Notes under the pieces: generated by a model | What the model was told of the DNA's origin: nothing | Databases searched by the model: none | Seen by the model: the letters and a program-made list of their open reading frames with translations, nothing else | Shown: positions 11,541 to 22,619 of the stretch, one piece after another | Position numbering within the stretch: position 1 is the first letter of the stretch | How the letters are laid out: every line of letters begins with the position of its first letter | Position numbers and translations under genes: made by a program | Source of the DNA: Diphasiastrum complanatum | Lineage: Eukaryota > Streptophyta > Lycopodiopsida > Lycopodiales > Lycopodiaceae | Assembly (NCBI GenBank): GCA_029204225.1 | Contig: CM055092.1 | Span: 76,811,950-76,875,949 of the forward strand | Length of the DNA stretch: 64,000 nt | Direction of reading: 5' to 3'

Positions 11541-12275
11541 TATGAAGAGTGGAACATCTTTTGGAAGATCTTCTTGTGTACATGGAGCTATGCAAGTGGA
11601 TGGATGTTATCTTTCTGGAAAAAAAAAAATTTCAATAACTTTGATGTTCAAGTTGAAGATCAAGAGGTTGATCTCAAAGCGCTTCAACTAGTCAAAAGGG
11701 AAGTTGGCAATTTGGAGCTAGTCAAGAGCATCAAAGGAGAGGTAATTGGCAAAGGTGTTATGGATCTGTTTTTGCAGCATATTGAAGACTGAAGTAAGGT
11801 CAAAGGAGCAGCAATGAAGTGTTGTTCAAGTTTACTTTACTTGTTCTATCTCATGTTTGAGCAATTTCATGTGGATGTGTGCAAATTGTCAAGATATGGT
11901 AAAACTAGCGACATTGGTGAGCATTGTTTTGATGTTGGATTTGTACTAGCATTCTTGGCTGATTTTGCTGATGGAAATGAAGCTATTGGAGGTTCATTAT
12001 GTCACTCATCCATTGGCTAAGTTCTCAAGTGTTGAGCTACTTGGTGCCAATACTTGGAGATTGTCAATTTTTGGTGAATTCATGGTCATTTTCTTGTGTC
12101 AAGTAGATCTTGAAGATGGACTAGTGCAAACTACTTGGTTTATGGAGTCATGTGATGGTGGATTTGCATCATTTGTGTACTCACCTACTCATGGATTTCC
12201 AAGGTTTGATGATTTCTTGTGGCAAGATGAAGATGGAGGCTCATTCATGGAGTATCATGGTGGATACAAGGCAAC
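11541..12275 (+). other. Unrelated filler in place of copia reverse transcriptase
   Basis: Between the RT-linker motif AMDLEYRSLMKSGT (ending ~11550) and the RNase H block (from ~12280) a copia should have roughly 1.8-2 kb of RT and early RNase H. Here there are about 735 bp with no YVDD or other RT motif in any frame. Several overlapping open frames (e.g. 11814-12020 and 11965-12312) match nothing I recognise. This looks like a recombinational replacement, not simple deletion. Confidence 0.65.
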
Positions 12276-12768
12276 AAAGGATTTTCAGATTCGGACTATG
12301 CTGGAGATGTAATGGATAGGAGATCCATTAGTTCTTATTGTATTTCAATAGGTGATGGAGCTATATCATGGATGTCAAAGAAACAAGCCACTATCTCATT
12401 GTCATCTAGTGAGGCCGAGTACAAAGCTCTTACACATTGCACAAAGGAGATGGTATGGATCAAAAGGATGATCAAGGATCTTCACTTGCTGGATTTTTCA
12501 GAGAGCCCAATCATCTTTTGTGACAATCAATCAGCCCAAAGAATGGCATCCAATCCTATCTTTCATGCTAGGAGCAAGCATATTGAGATACAATATCATT
12601 TTGTGAGGGAACGAGTCATTGCAAAGGAGGTGTAGCTTCAACATGTGTCTTCAAGGGAATGTGTAGCTTATATCTTCACCAAAGCATTGGGAAAAGACTT
12701 GTTCATGAAGCATAGGACTTTACTTGGAGTATTATCAAAGTCTATGCTAAAACTAGTTGAAGAGGGAG
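12276..12768 (+). pseudogene. Copia RNase H end and polypurine tract
   Basis: The fragment reads DRRSISSYC, then ISWMSKKQATISLSSSEAEYKAL, CDNQSAQRMASNPIFHARSKHIEI and, after an in-frame TAG at 12633, IFTKALGKDLFMKHR. This is the standard end of copia pol. The purine run gaagagggag at 12759-12768 is the plus-strand primer and abuts the 3' LTR. Confidence 0.85.
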
Positions 12769-13353
12769 TGTGAAAGATTCAACTAGTTTCATCACATTTT
12801 GCAATATTTCCATATTTGGCATATTGAGGCCAAAACTTGTTTTAGACTTAGAGTTTGACTTTTCAAAGTTCATTAGTCTAAATTTCATTTGAATAAACAC
12901 TTTTTGAAAGTGTGGGAAAGATAGAATGCGAGTTTGAGTAGATTCAATTTGAATAAGTTGCGTACATTGAATCTAGACCCAAAATTGGTAGGGTTAGCAT
13001 TTTGGTGGGAAAGCCAAGTGGCCAAATAGGGTTTGGACCTGCTATAAAAGGATGTAACTCGTGGAGAGAGTCATCTTCTCTCTTCTCTATCTCATTTCAT
13101 GCTTATACATGGTTCTCTTGGGTTCTACTATCCATTGGTGCACTATCTTGGTGATTGCTTGCAATTCTATGTGTAGAATGATCTATATTTGTTATTTTTG
13201 GATCCACACGTGTGAAATACAGTAGCTTGCTGGTTTTGTATGGACAGCAATATTACATAGTCATTTCATGCAAGTTTGATCAAGTTCTATTAGTGTTTGC
13301 ATCTCAAATTGTGTGTAGATGCTGATTTTTCTACATTGGTGAAATTGGTAGTG
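12769..13353 (+). repeat. 3' LTR of copia, right end missing
   Basis: Aligns with 7823-8400 from TGTGAAAGATTC through CACACGTGTG (13205-13214) to ggtagtg, then stops matching; the 5' copy has about 65 further bases ending in ATCTTTCACA. The TATA-like gctataaaagga is preserved at about 13040. Confidence 0.9.
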
Positions 13354-14150
13354 CGTCTCTTCTGCATCTCACGCAAGTCTTCTTGTCTGCACCTTGCTGC
13401 TTTGACCTCTCTTTAGTCTTCCAGTTGCCCTTGCTTGTTCTCTCTGCTTGTTGATCACGATCCTGCCTCTGATCCGACTCCCTCTTAGGCTTAAATTGTT
13501 TCTTGGATTTTTCTTTGTTACTGTAGAGGGCCTAGTCAGAACCATCTTTGTGATCAAGATGTTCTCTGGCCTCGACTTCTTCTCGAATCTCAACAATCGC
13601 CTTTTCGAGGTTCATGGTAGGATCTTTCACGAGCAGGGTTCTTGTCGTCTGGAAAGATCTAGATAAGGCTCTCAATAGGTACGTGAGCTACTTCTCAGCT
13701 AATACTGCATTCTCTGTTCTAGAGTTGTGTAGTGATAGGAATAGATCATCTTTCTCACGAAAGAAGTGTGGTCCTTCCCATCCCATTGTAGATTCGTGAG
13801 CTGATCTTCCAGCATCATGATTTGACTTCTTGATTTCCTTTGAAATCTGGTGAGCAATGTATCCCACATCTCCTTAGCTTTGGAGAGTGTAGCCAGGTCA
13901 AGTGTGAGACTATCTTCGATGGAGGATGATAGCAAGGCTACAGCCTTGTTGTTTTTCTCCTTCCATTCGCGTAGCTCCTTGCCTGATGTCGTAGGCATCT
14001 CTTTTGTGTCGTCCACCCAGGGAATAAACCTTCGCCCTTGAGTATCAACGATGTCTTAACTTTTCAGGCTAGAAAGTTAGATCCTGAAGAAGCAAGTACT
14101 GTGCAGATCTTGCTTTGCATGCTGCTGATTGAAGCCATTGCTTCTTGGAG
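13354..14150 (-). pseudogene. Copia gag, right half of the split minus-strand element
   Basis: On the minus strand from about 14060 the frame reads WVDDTKEMP, a gag/UBN2 domain (ALLSSSIEDSLTLDL, AKEMWDTLLTRF, QLTNLQWDGKDHTSFVRKM), a charged linker (EIREEVEARE), a lysine-rich region and the start of a zinc knuckle (KKTCVRC) that is cut at 13354 by the inserted copia. The rest of the knuckle and the protease start are missing. A second diverged copy of the same family lies at 53.16-54.7 kb. Confidence 0.75.
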
Positions 14151-15135
14151 TCTGTTCCTTTGTTGATGGTTGTTTGTCTGAATGCTTGGCCTCCTGGATC
14201 TGCTAGCTTCTTGGCTGTCAAATTATGACAAGATAAGTAAGGCTTTGATATCACTGAAGAGGATGAATGGGTTGTCGCAAAACTTTCGCGAAGGCGAATC
14301 AACCGCGACTCTCTTGCAACTCAGATGGAGTTTCGATGCGATCGCTGGACACTATTGGCTTAGTCACTCTTACAGTCTTCCAGAATGTAGGTAGGCACTG
14401 CTGATCTACGTTTATAAAATTAATGCAGCATTCAACATAGTTTCAGCCAAGGTGTGGAATAGGAAAATGAACAAGAAAACTTAGACACACGAATAACAGT
14501 AGACACATTTGCATTCGAGATCAGACATGACAAGAAAATCATCTGTATTGGTCTTTCTATGATTCTTCAAGCACTACATGCATATCCATGCACTGTGTTG
14601 GCACGAGTAAATCGTCTCGCTTTACTAGCGGACAGTTGGATATATAGATCCTAGAATTGTCTTTGCACGCAGGTGCACATGTATCCTGTAATTTCGTCTT
14701 GATTGCTTACTAGCATCAGACTACTTCATTACACTACTTGTCAAGTATCATCCAATAAGTATATAGTCGCTCTATGTAACTTTTAGATTAGAGTGATTAA
14801 GCATCTACAACTAATCAAGAAATTACAAGAGTGGTAGATTAGCCACGATCTAAAGTGTATCTACTAATGTCATGCCATCAGATCAGACATCTGTACTTCT
14901 GGGTATTTGCATGATCTCGCTGGGACTCTTTGGAGCGTGAAAGACAAGAGAAGGTTTCACGACGTTGGTTTCGTTTCCGTCGTTGGTTTCGTTTCCATTG
15001 TTGGTTCCGTTTTGGTCATCTGCCTTTTCTCGTACTGGACCACAAAGGATTCTCATGCCAGACTGTAAAAGATTTTCGTTCGTGAATCTTTTGTATTCAC
15101 GAACCGTTTGTGTTCGTCTCCTTTGACTTTCGTGC
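14151..15135 (-). repeat. 5' leader and probable LTR of the minus-strand copia; unassigned right end
   Basis: No gene. Words such as tactagcggac, and the general order from gag start through cactgtgttggcacgag, parallel those at 54.0-54.3 kb outside the second copy of this family, which supports an LTR reading. The true right end was not found. At 14985-15040 a Thr/Asn-rich repetitive minus-strand frame contains three tandem ttggtt-type units. Between 15070 and 15110 there is an imperfect inverted repeat (ttcgttcgtgaatctttt / gtattcacgaac). Confidence 0.45.
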
Positions 15136-15371
15136 CAGGCCCTCAATACAGTCACAATTAAGAATAAATACCCAATGCCTCGGGTAGACGAGTTGTTTGA
15201 TCAACTCGATGGGGCTAAGTTTTTAGATAAAATAGACCTAAGGTCGGGATATCACCAAGTCCGTATAAAGTCGAAAGATGACTCAAAAACAATTTTTAGG
15301 ACTCGTCATGGTCATTATGAGTTTAAGGTGATGCCTTTTGGGCTCACAAATGCTCCAGCTACCTTTATGAC
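15136..15371 (+). pseudogene. Gypsy RT, N-terminal part
   Basis: Encodes [32 protein letters not shown] and [13 protein letters not shown], the RT blocks preceding the catalytic YxDD. It stops at the target site atgac (15367-15371), where the 4.28-kb element entered; the frame resumes at 19653 with the next RT residues. Frame use just before 15140 (DFRA then a 5-base shift) hints that the RT extended further left. Confidence 0.85.
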
Positions 15372-16204
15372 TGTGGAAAAATTACAAAAAGGACCAAGAG
15401 TGGATCCTAATTTGATCCTCAAGAGGGATTGGTTGTCAGATTACTTGATCTATCAATCTACTTCAGATTAAGATCAATCTAGATCAATTCTAGACACAAA
15501 ATCCTAACAAGAGCAATCATTAATTGAAGGTAAGTGTAATTTCTAGTTTCACACGTGTGAAACACTATCTGAGTACGTACTCCAACCTGAAAATCAAGTA
15601 CACATTGATAGAACCTCAAAACAATCAAAACAAATATAGACAAATGGAGAGAATCACTCAAAATTGCTTCCAAAACCAAGATTGGTGTCTCACATTGATT
15701 ATGGCCAAATGTGGCTCTATATATACAATAAGTGGGAGCTCGTGGTACTGATCATCCCTATGATCCCACATGTGTGAAGGTGCTTTGTCATATGATGATT
15801 CATCATGCAAAACTGACACTTGGACAAAACCTTCTATTTTGAGCACTTTTGGTCCATTTTTCGTCTATATGGAGACATACTTGGAAATCTTCTAGAAGTC
15901 AAAATTCGCCTACTTCAGCTTATTCCACACATGTGAGCTGTCCTCTACACATGGGATATGACACCTAACCAAAGGATGTGGCTCATGCAATCAATAGATT
16001 GATGCCATGTGTCATATGTCTAGAAAACTAGTTTTTGGCCATTTTAGCCGCTAGAACTTGAATTAAATCATATGTACAACCTATATGATTATGGTACATG
16101 ACAAGTACACTATTTTCACACCTGGGAATAGGCTCCACACATGTGTAATCATCCTATATACATGATTTTTGGCCTCCACCAAGCTTATTTTTGCATTTTT
16201 CACA
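15372..16204 (-). repeat. LTR (3' in element orientation)
   Basis: 833 bp, TGTGGAAAAA at the left, TTTTTCACA at the right. Contains the 16-bp palindrome tttcacacgtgtgaaa (15547-15562) and, on the minus strand, a TATA-like word at about 15715-15728. Nearly identical to 18820-19652. Confidence 0.9.
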
Positions 16205-18804
16205 CTCCTCAAAAATCTAGCTTGATGGAAAACATGATGATCTTGAACTTGACTCCATGGGCTGAATTGGTCTTTGTTGGTTCAAAAGGTGTGAATAGTA
16301 GCCAATGAGCTTGATGTTGATCTGAAATCACCATATCCATGATAGTGCTTCTTTGATGTTGACATCTTTGATGAGCTTGAGAGCTTTGCACCATCCTAGC
16401 ACCTCCAAAATTGATCCCTTCCAAATTTCATGTAGATGCTTGACCTTGAGGCTTGCTTCTTCTTCATGTGCATGCTCCTCCATGAGAAAATAAAGACTTC
16501 TTTTTTATTTATTAGGATCACAAAGATCTAACATCATGTTACCATGATCTAGAGAATTAGACTCATCCAAATTGGCAAGACTATGCATGCTATAATAACA
16601 AAGTGTTTGCATCATATCTTCATACTTGTTTACTATGCTAATGTCAGATCCAATGAGGCTAAATACTTCATTATGGAGATAAATATCTTTAGAAGATGAT
16701 TCACTTACTCTCATAAAGAGTTTACAATTTGCCTCAATACAAATTTTCAAACTATGAGTGAACAAATCACTTTTGCTCTTACATGACTCAAGACCATACA
16801 TTTGATGAAATAACCATTTGCTTTCTTGAACCAAACAATGCACTTCTAAATGAAAAATACATGTGTTGTGATGGACTCTTGAAGACAAATCTTGCAAGTC
16901 CTTGTGAGACTCCAAGCCTCATTCACCTTTCCACAAAGGAAACACCTTTCCTTGGACTTGTCCTTCTTGCATTTGCATTTCAAACTTGAAGCTCCATCCT
17001 TCACCTTGGCTCCCTTGCATTGGTTCTCCTTGGATGGATTGGTCTTCTTTTTGTAGCATCTTGAGAAAATATATCCTCCCTTGTCTCAAAGGTTGCATTA
17101 GGATCCTTTCTTTCCTTCAATAGGATGCCACCTATTGATACTATGTGAATAAAAATTTGTGATATGATTCTACAAATGTAATTTGTGACTCTCAAGAGAC
17201 TAGATTTGAACATCTTCAACAATCTAGAAGGATCTACAAAAGATCTAACTCACAAACCTAATAATCAATTTTCACACTAATGACTAGTCACTTGGAAACT
17301 TTGCTTTGATCACTGAGACAAAAGCACACAATCTTTGAATCAAATCACAAAAGAAATCAGATCCAATCTCCTATTGGACTCATCAAATACCAATGACTCT
17401 TTCTTTTGAAAATTGAAATGGATATGAAAAGATTTGACACCTAGATTTTTCTTTTCACTTGACTAGTTCTCTCAACACTTGAGATTCTTGAACAAAAGAT
17501 GGGTTTTGTTTAAAACACATGAAAATAAAACTTAATCACTTCTTTTGGACTCACTCTTGACCCAAATAATCTCACTCTTGAGATTTAGAATGAATTCGAT
17601 TTGATTTGAAAACAAACTATACCACCAATTTTTCACAAAGCTTAAAAATTTAGACAACTAGAGATTCACAAAGATCTCAACCATGCATGAATAGTCAAAT
17701 ATAGACTCCTCCTCATTCTAGACATCCAATGGGATCACAAATTGACCCTCACACTCTCACAAAGAAAGTTGAATGGAACTAATTTGAGTTTCATACATAC
17801 TATGTCAATTTTTGCTCAACAAATTGAATTCAATCACTCCTATTGGATTCCACCAATTACTCTACCTTTTAAGACTTGGAATGTAATTCAAAATAAAAAG
17901 TTGTGATTTTTCTCACTAAGATATTGTGCTTCAAAGAGCTAATACCACTTAGAAAGATTTTATCACCTAGGAGAAGACAAATTCTTCACCAATAACAACA
18001 CATAATCAGCTTCTAGATCTTGCCCTCTACAAAGGAAGGAACTCTTAGAAAATTGGATCTCTCTCTACACATTTGCCATAGACACCTTAATGAATCTTCT
18101 CAAAACTTACAATCACTCAAACAAACTGAGTAGGGTTGAACAATGTGACTTGGATCTCAATCTCTTTTCTAGAACTCTCAATTGAAGCCAATCTATGTCA
18201 AATTCTACAAAAGATTTGCATAGATGCTCTATATGCACTAGAAACTCTCAAAGGTTTCACTTGGAGGACAGATCCAAGGATGTTTTCTAGCAAATTGATG
18301 CTTCTAAACTTGACCCTATCACTCTTGAACAAATCTAGAGTGATGGTACAATGGATTTTATCCTCTCACCTTGCATATCACTCCTTAATCTATGAATTTT
18401 AGCAAAATCTCTCTCAACTTCAACATGCACTCAAAAAATCAGAGAAAATCATTAAATGCTCCTAATTCAAGCTTCAATTTTAATTTTTTGGCTGATCTAA
18501 TCCAAGAACTAATCAAGGAGTTAGATTCTTTATAAAAATGCTTGATTTTGCACTAAAAATCTCTCAAATTGGGTGTGTGAGTCAAATTGTACAAATTTTT
18601 GAATTTTCTCAGCCAAAATCGGAGCTGTATGGACTCACACGTGTGAAAAGGGTTCCTACAGCCCAAAACAAGATCTGGATCAAAAATTTTCAGGATAGCT
18701 ATCAAATCCAACTTGCTACACAAAATTTGACTAGTTTTCAAAAAACTGCTAATTTTGGCTTTGATTTGGATTAACCCTATCAATTTCAACAAAAACTCTT
18801 GTAC
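16205..18804 (-). other. Interior of the non-autonomous element
   Basis: About 2.6 kb without long frames. The minus-strand 136-codon frame (16915-16505) has no recognisable domain. In another frame, around 17050-16900, a lysine-rich stretch contains CKCKK and CFLCGK, reminiscent of a gag zinc-knuckle region. A purine-rich segment on the minus strand (tttttgaggagtg, near 16205-16217) abuts the left LTR and could be the polypurine tract. Palindrome CACACGTGTG at 18636-18645. Confidence 0.5.
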
Positions 18805-18819
18805 TTGGCTCTGATACCA
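18805..18819 (-). promoter_or_regulatory. Primer-binding site (initiator Met-tRNA type)
   Basis: Minus strand reads tggtatcagagccaa directly after the LTR end at 18820. This matches the copia-type primer site at 8473 and fixes the element's orientation. Confidence 0.85.
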
Positions 18820-19652
18820 TGTGGAAAAAGTACAAAAAGGACCAAGAGTGGATCCTAATCTGATCCTCAAGAGGGATTGGTTGTCAGATTACTTGATCTA
18901 TCAATCTACTTCAGATTAAGATCAATCTAGATCAATTCTAGACACAAAATCCTAACAAGAGCAATCATTAATTGAAGGTAAGTGTACTTTCTGGTTTCAC
19001 ACGTGTGAAAAACTGTCTGAGTACGGACTCCAACCTGAAAATCAAGTACACATTGATAGAACCTCAAAACAATCAAAACAAATATAGACAAATGGAGAGA
19101 ATCACTCAAAATTGCTTCCAAAACCAAGATTGGTGTCTCACATTGATTATGGCCAAATGTGGCTCTATATATACAATAAGTGGAAGCTCGTGGTACTGAT
19201 CATCCCTATGATCCCACATGTGTGAAGGTGCTTTGTCATATGATGATTCATCATGCAAAGCTGACATTTGGACAAAACCTTCTATTTTGAGCACTTTTGG
19301 TCCATTTTTCTTCTATATGGAGATCTACTTGGAAATCTTCTAGAAGTCAAAATTTGCCTACTTCAGCTTATTCCACACATGTGAGTTGTCCTCTACACAT
19401 GGGATATGACACCTAACCAGATTATGTGGCTCATGCAATCAATAGATTGATGCCATGTGTCATATGTCTAGAAAACTAGTTTTTGGCCTTTTTAGCCACT
19501 AGAACTTGAATTAAATCATATGTACAACCTATATGATTATGGTACATGACAAGTACACTATTTTCACACATGGGAACAGGCTCCACACATGTGTAATCAT
19601 CCTATATACATGATTTTTGGTGTCTACCAAGCTTATTTTTGCATTTTTCACA
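18820..19652 (-). repeat. LTR (5' in element orientation)
   Basis: 833 bp, same ends as 15372-16204. Palindrome at 18995-19010; TATA-like tatatatag on the minus strand near 19165. Serves as the promoter LTR given the adjacent primer site. Confidence 0.9.
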
Positions 19653-20609
19653 ATGACCTTGATGAACAGTGTGCTCAGACCACACTTTGGTAAGTTTGTA
19701 GTCGTATTTTTAGGTGACATCCTCGTCTACAGTAAAACAAGGAAGGAACATCTTAAACACCTCAGAAAGGTGTTTCGATTGCTTAGAAAGCATAAGCTTT
19801 ATGCTAAAAAACCTAAGTGTGAATTCTTCGTTGATGGAGTAGCTTATTTGGATCACATTATCTCGACATATGAGATTAAAATGGACCCCAGTAAGGTCAA
19901 AGCCATACTCAACTGGCTGAGACCTCAAAATATTTTAGATCTTGAGATCTTTCTAGGTTTGGCGGGATATCACAGACGATTTGTCAAGGAATATGCTCAG
20001 ATAGCAGTTCCCATGACAAATTTTCTTAAGTAGAAGGGAAAGGAGTTCATTTGGGAGTCCACACAGTGGGAGAGCTTTGATGCTCTCAAAACAGTCTTAG
20101 CTACAACACCAGTTTTAAAGGTTGTCGACCCCAATCAGCCATTTGTGGTCGAAACAGATGCTAGTGACTTTGCAGTTGGTGTTATACTAACTCAGGGTGG
20201 ACGACCAGTTGTGTTCCAGAGTAAAAAACTTGAGCCAGCACAGACTAGGTATAGTGCCTATGAAAAGGAACTCTTCGCCATAGTTCATGCCCTTAAGACT
20301 TCGGGGCATTATTTATATGGTGCCAATTTTGAGGTCCTGACAGACCATGAAAGTATCATATACCTTTGCAATCAGCCTGACCTCAGAGGTCGGAAAGCTC
20401 GTTGGGCTGAGTTAATGCAAGAGTTTGATATGTCTATCAGATATAGACGGAGAAAATTCAACACTTTAGCAGATGCACTTAGTAGAATGCCTATGATAAA
20501 TGAGCTGAATTTTACTCAGATTCATAGTGAGGTACTCGAGTCCTTGAGAGGGAAGTGCCTGCATGATGCATTCTTCTCTACTATCTTGAACTCAGTCTCA
20601 AGCAGATAG
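19653..20609 (+). pseudogene. Gypsy RT C-terminal part and RNase H
   Basis: Resumes RT with LMNSVLRPHFGKFVVVFLGDILVYSKT. The catalytic pair normally FxDD/YxDD is FLGD here, so the first Asp is lost. Then KCEFF, YLDHIIS, the RT thumb (FLGLAGYHRRFV) and, after a TAG at 20031-20033, RNase H with VVETDASDFAVG, SKKLEPAQTRYSAYEKELFAIVHAL, YGANFEVLTDHESI and DALSR. RNase H keeps its catalytic Asp and Glu. The frame stops at 20607. Confidence 0.85.
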
Positions 20610-21360
20610 TTACAGACTCTAGAACCAATTCAGAGGATTATAGGCAGCAGGTCCTATATGAGTGTCATGACAGTCCTAGTGCGGGGCACCCAAACATTCA
20701 AAAGACCTATGAACTTCTTCGTAGGCAATTTTTTTGGCCCAGTATAAAAAAGGACATCCAGCAATATGTCACCAATTGCCAGAAATGTCAAGTATATAAA
20801 GCAGAGCGTTTAAAGGCAGGAGGGTTGTTACATCCCTTAGATATACCAGCTGGTAAATGGGAGAGTGTCTCCATGGATTTTATAGTAGGCCTGCCTAAAA
20901 CCCGAAAGAATAATGACGCTATGTGGGTCACGGTTGACCGTCTAACCAAAATGGCTCACTTTATTCTGACCAAACAATCGTTAGAGCTCCAGAGTTAGTG
21001 AGGCTGTTTGTAGATGGGCTATTTAAATTGTACGGTCTACCTTCAGGCATAGTCAACGACCGGGACAATAAGTTTAATGGAAATTTTTGGAGGGCAGTAT
21101 TCCATAATCTCCATACTATACTTAACATGAGTACCACCGACCATCCACAGATGGACGGTCAAACAAAAAGAGTAAATCAGATGCTGGAGGATATGCTTCG
21201 TGCATACGTCAGCAAAAAGTAGACTAATTGGGAGGAGTATCTTCGATATTAGAGTTTGCTTACAACAGTACCAAACATTCAGCTACGGGATACAAGTCAT
21301 TTATGCTAATCATATAGAAAATTTGGTCTTGGAAAGCGCCCTATAAGGATTGCCATGTAG
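20610..21360 (+). pseudogene. Gypsy integrase
   Basis: In a shifted frame: YECHDSPSAGHP (His pair) and NCQKCQ (Cys pair) form the HHCC zinc domain; SMDFIVGLPK gives the first catalytic Asp and VNDRDNKF the second. The third block reads HPQMDGQTKRVNQ, where Glu of the usual GQTERVNQ is Lys, so the DDE triad is broken. Frame changes at about 20990 and stops at 21220 add further damage. After LEFAYNSTKHSATGYKSFM the gypsy match ends at about 21360. Confidence 0.8.
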
Positions 21361-21960
21361 GATGACAATTTTTGGCAATGTAAAATACTAAAATAAAATC
21401 TTTTTCCGTCCGCAGTCCTGCCCACACAGTCTTCGATGATTAGCTATTATGTGCGTAGAATAGTCTGTAGCTGAAAAAAAAAAATCATAACTTTTGAATG
21501 ACAACTTGGATTGAGACGATTACGGTGCCATTAGAAAGCCCTCGACAAGAGCTTTTCAATGACATTCAATGTGACCTAGTTTCAAGCTATGGTGAAGAAG
21601 TTATGGATAGTCAAAATTATGGTCAGTCAACACTTGGTCAATCTGATATCTCTTTCAAATGTAGTTGACCAGTTTGACCAGTTTTCTCGGCTAAGTTGTA
21701 TACTATACTACAAATAAAATGGCTTATTTACGGGTTGTCCTCGACGCAAAATTACAGTTCTTTTAAAAAGAAAAGAAAATCAATTTGAAAGAGCTACGTT
21801 ACATAGATTTCAAATTTGAGTGTTTTGATTGGACCATGTGGAAGAAACTTTTGAGAAAAATAAAATAAAAGCTATCTTTTTGAAAGGCCCCTTTTGTGCT
21901 CAATTTTATCTAATGTGTACGGTTTTCAGCCATGTTCATCCACAACTGTAGGGTTTAAAC
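21361..21960. mobile_element. Unassigned ~0.6-kb insertion inside gypsy integrase C terminus
   Basis: Gypsy similarity stops near 21360 and resumes near 21965. The intervening AT-rich DNA has no coding potential. I could not define terminal repeats or a target duplication, so the exact borders are approximate. Confidence 0.45.
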
Positions 21961-22445
21961 AAAAAAAAAAAGTTGAAACAGCCAGAAAATTTTTAGAAGA
22001 CCTAAACCAGATGATAGAACATGTTAAGCGTAGCATCAGGCAGTCCCAGGATCGAGCTTGGCATTATGCAGATCCACACAGACGGGATGTGCTGTTCTCC
22101 GCTGGTGAGAAAGTCTACTTGAGAGTCCCAGTTGACTCTAAAACCCTCAAATCATGAGTGTGTGCTAAGTTGTCTCCTCGGTATTGTGGTCCTTTTACCA
22201 TCAATAAGAGACTAGGCGAGGTCACCTATGAACTAGAACTCTCACACAATAGTAAGGTTTTTCCAGTCTTTCATATAAGTCTATTACAAAAAGCCTTAGC
22301 CAGATCAGAAAATCTGGTAGAAGACAGTGTTCTAGTTCTCCCATTGGATTCTCGGCAAACTTCACATGAACTAGAGGAGATTCTAACTCGACAGCTTATG
22401 TTAGTGCTGATCTATGGTGTTCATCTAATTCAATTCGAGAAGTAG
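21961..22445 (+). pseudogene. Gypsy integrase C-terminal region
   Basis: Encodes the post-core region: SQDRAWHYADPHRRD, FSAGEKVYLRVP, then after a TGA at 22155 KLSPRYCGPFTINKRLGEVTYEL and VFPVFHISLLQKAL. This is the conserved tail (GDxVxLxV, LSPRYxGPF, HVSxLK). No clear chromodomain follows. Confidence 0.8.
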
Positions 22446-22619
22446 TATAGTCAAGTGGAATGATCAGCCTGTAGTGTGCCCCGACACGGTCCATATCCAT
22501 GGTGGGCCTAACACAGCCTAGGGACCCTGTCAGTAGGATAGGGCTCCACATTGGGTCCCGACGTGCAGTCGGCCATGTCAGTGCCATGTGGCTGACGCTT
22601 GGTAGTATGTATGCTACTA
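22446..22619. other. Short spacer between gypsy and hAT relics
   Basis: No coding similarity found. It may hold the end of the gypsy element or the 5' part of the hAT element. Confidence 0.3.

Larger units (their letters stand above)
7823..13353 (+). mobile_element. Ty1/copia retrotransposon with both LTRs and an exchanged RT region
   Basis: A plus-strand copia runs from a complete 5' LTR (7823-8472) through PBS, leader, gag, protease, integrase and RNase H to a 3' LTR truncated at 13353. It sits inside an older minus-strand copia. The right junction lost the last ~65 bp of the LTR plus roughly 300 bp of the target element, so no target-site duplication can be read. The polyprotein is broken by two frameshifts, and the RT domain is replaced by non-homologous sequence, so the copy could only have moved with enzymes supplied in trans. 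Confidence 0.85.
15372..19652 (-). mobile_element. Complete non-autonomous LTR retrotransposon (LARD-like), 4281 bp
   Basis: Two 833-bp LTRs (15372-16204 and 18820-19652) bound a 2.6-kb interior, and atgac is present on both sides (15367-15371 and 19653-19657). The primer site lies beside the right LTR on the minus strand, so transcription runs right to left. The interior contains no RT, integrase or protease motif on either strand; the only retroviral-like trace is a Cys-rich stretch around 16900-17050 (minus). It split a gypsy RT cleanly. LTRs differ at only roughly 20-30 positions by eye, so it is the youngest well-dated insertion in the window. Movement would require enzymes from another copia-type element. 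Confidence 0.85.
15136..22445 (+). mobile_element. Ty3/gypsy pol, interrupted by two later insertions
   Basis: A gypsy polyprotein starts abruptly inside RT ([11 protein letters not shown] at about 15136) and runs through RT, RNase H, integrase and the integrase C-terminal region. It is interrupted by a complete LTR element at 15372-19652 and by an unrelated ~0.6-kb segment at about 21360-21960. No gag, protease or LTRs can be assigned. Removing the two insertions restores an almost collinear gypsy order, with several stops and shifts remaining. Confidence 0.85.

Noticed and set aside
16505-16915. 136-codon minus-strand ORF in the pol-less element
   Set aside because: No domain; the cysteine-rich trace lies in another frame, so this ORF is probably accidental.
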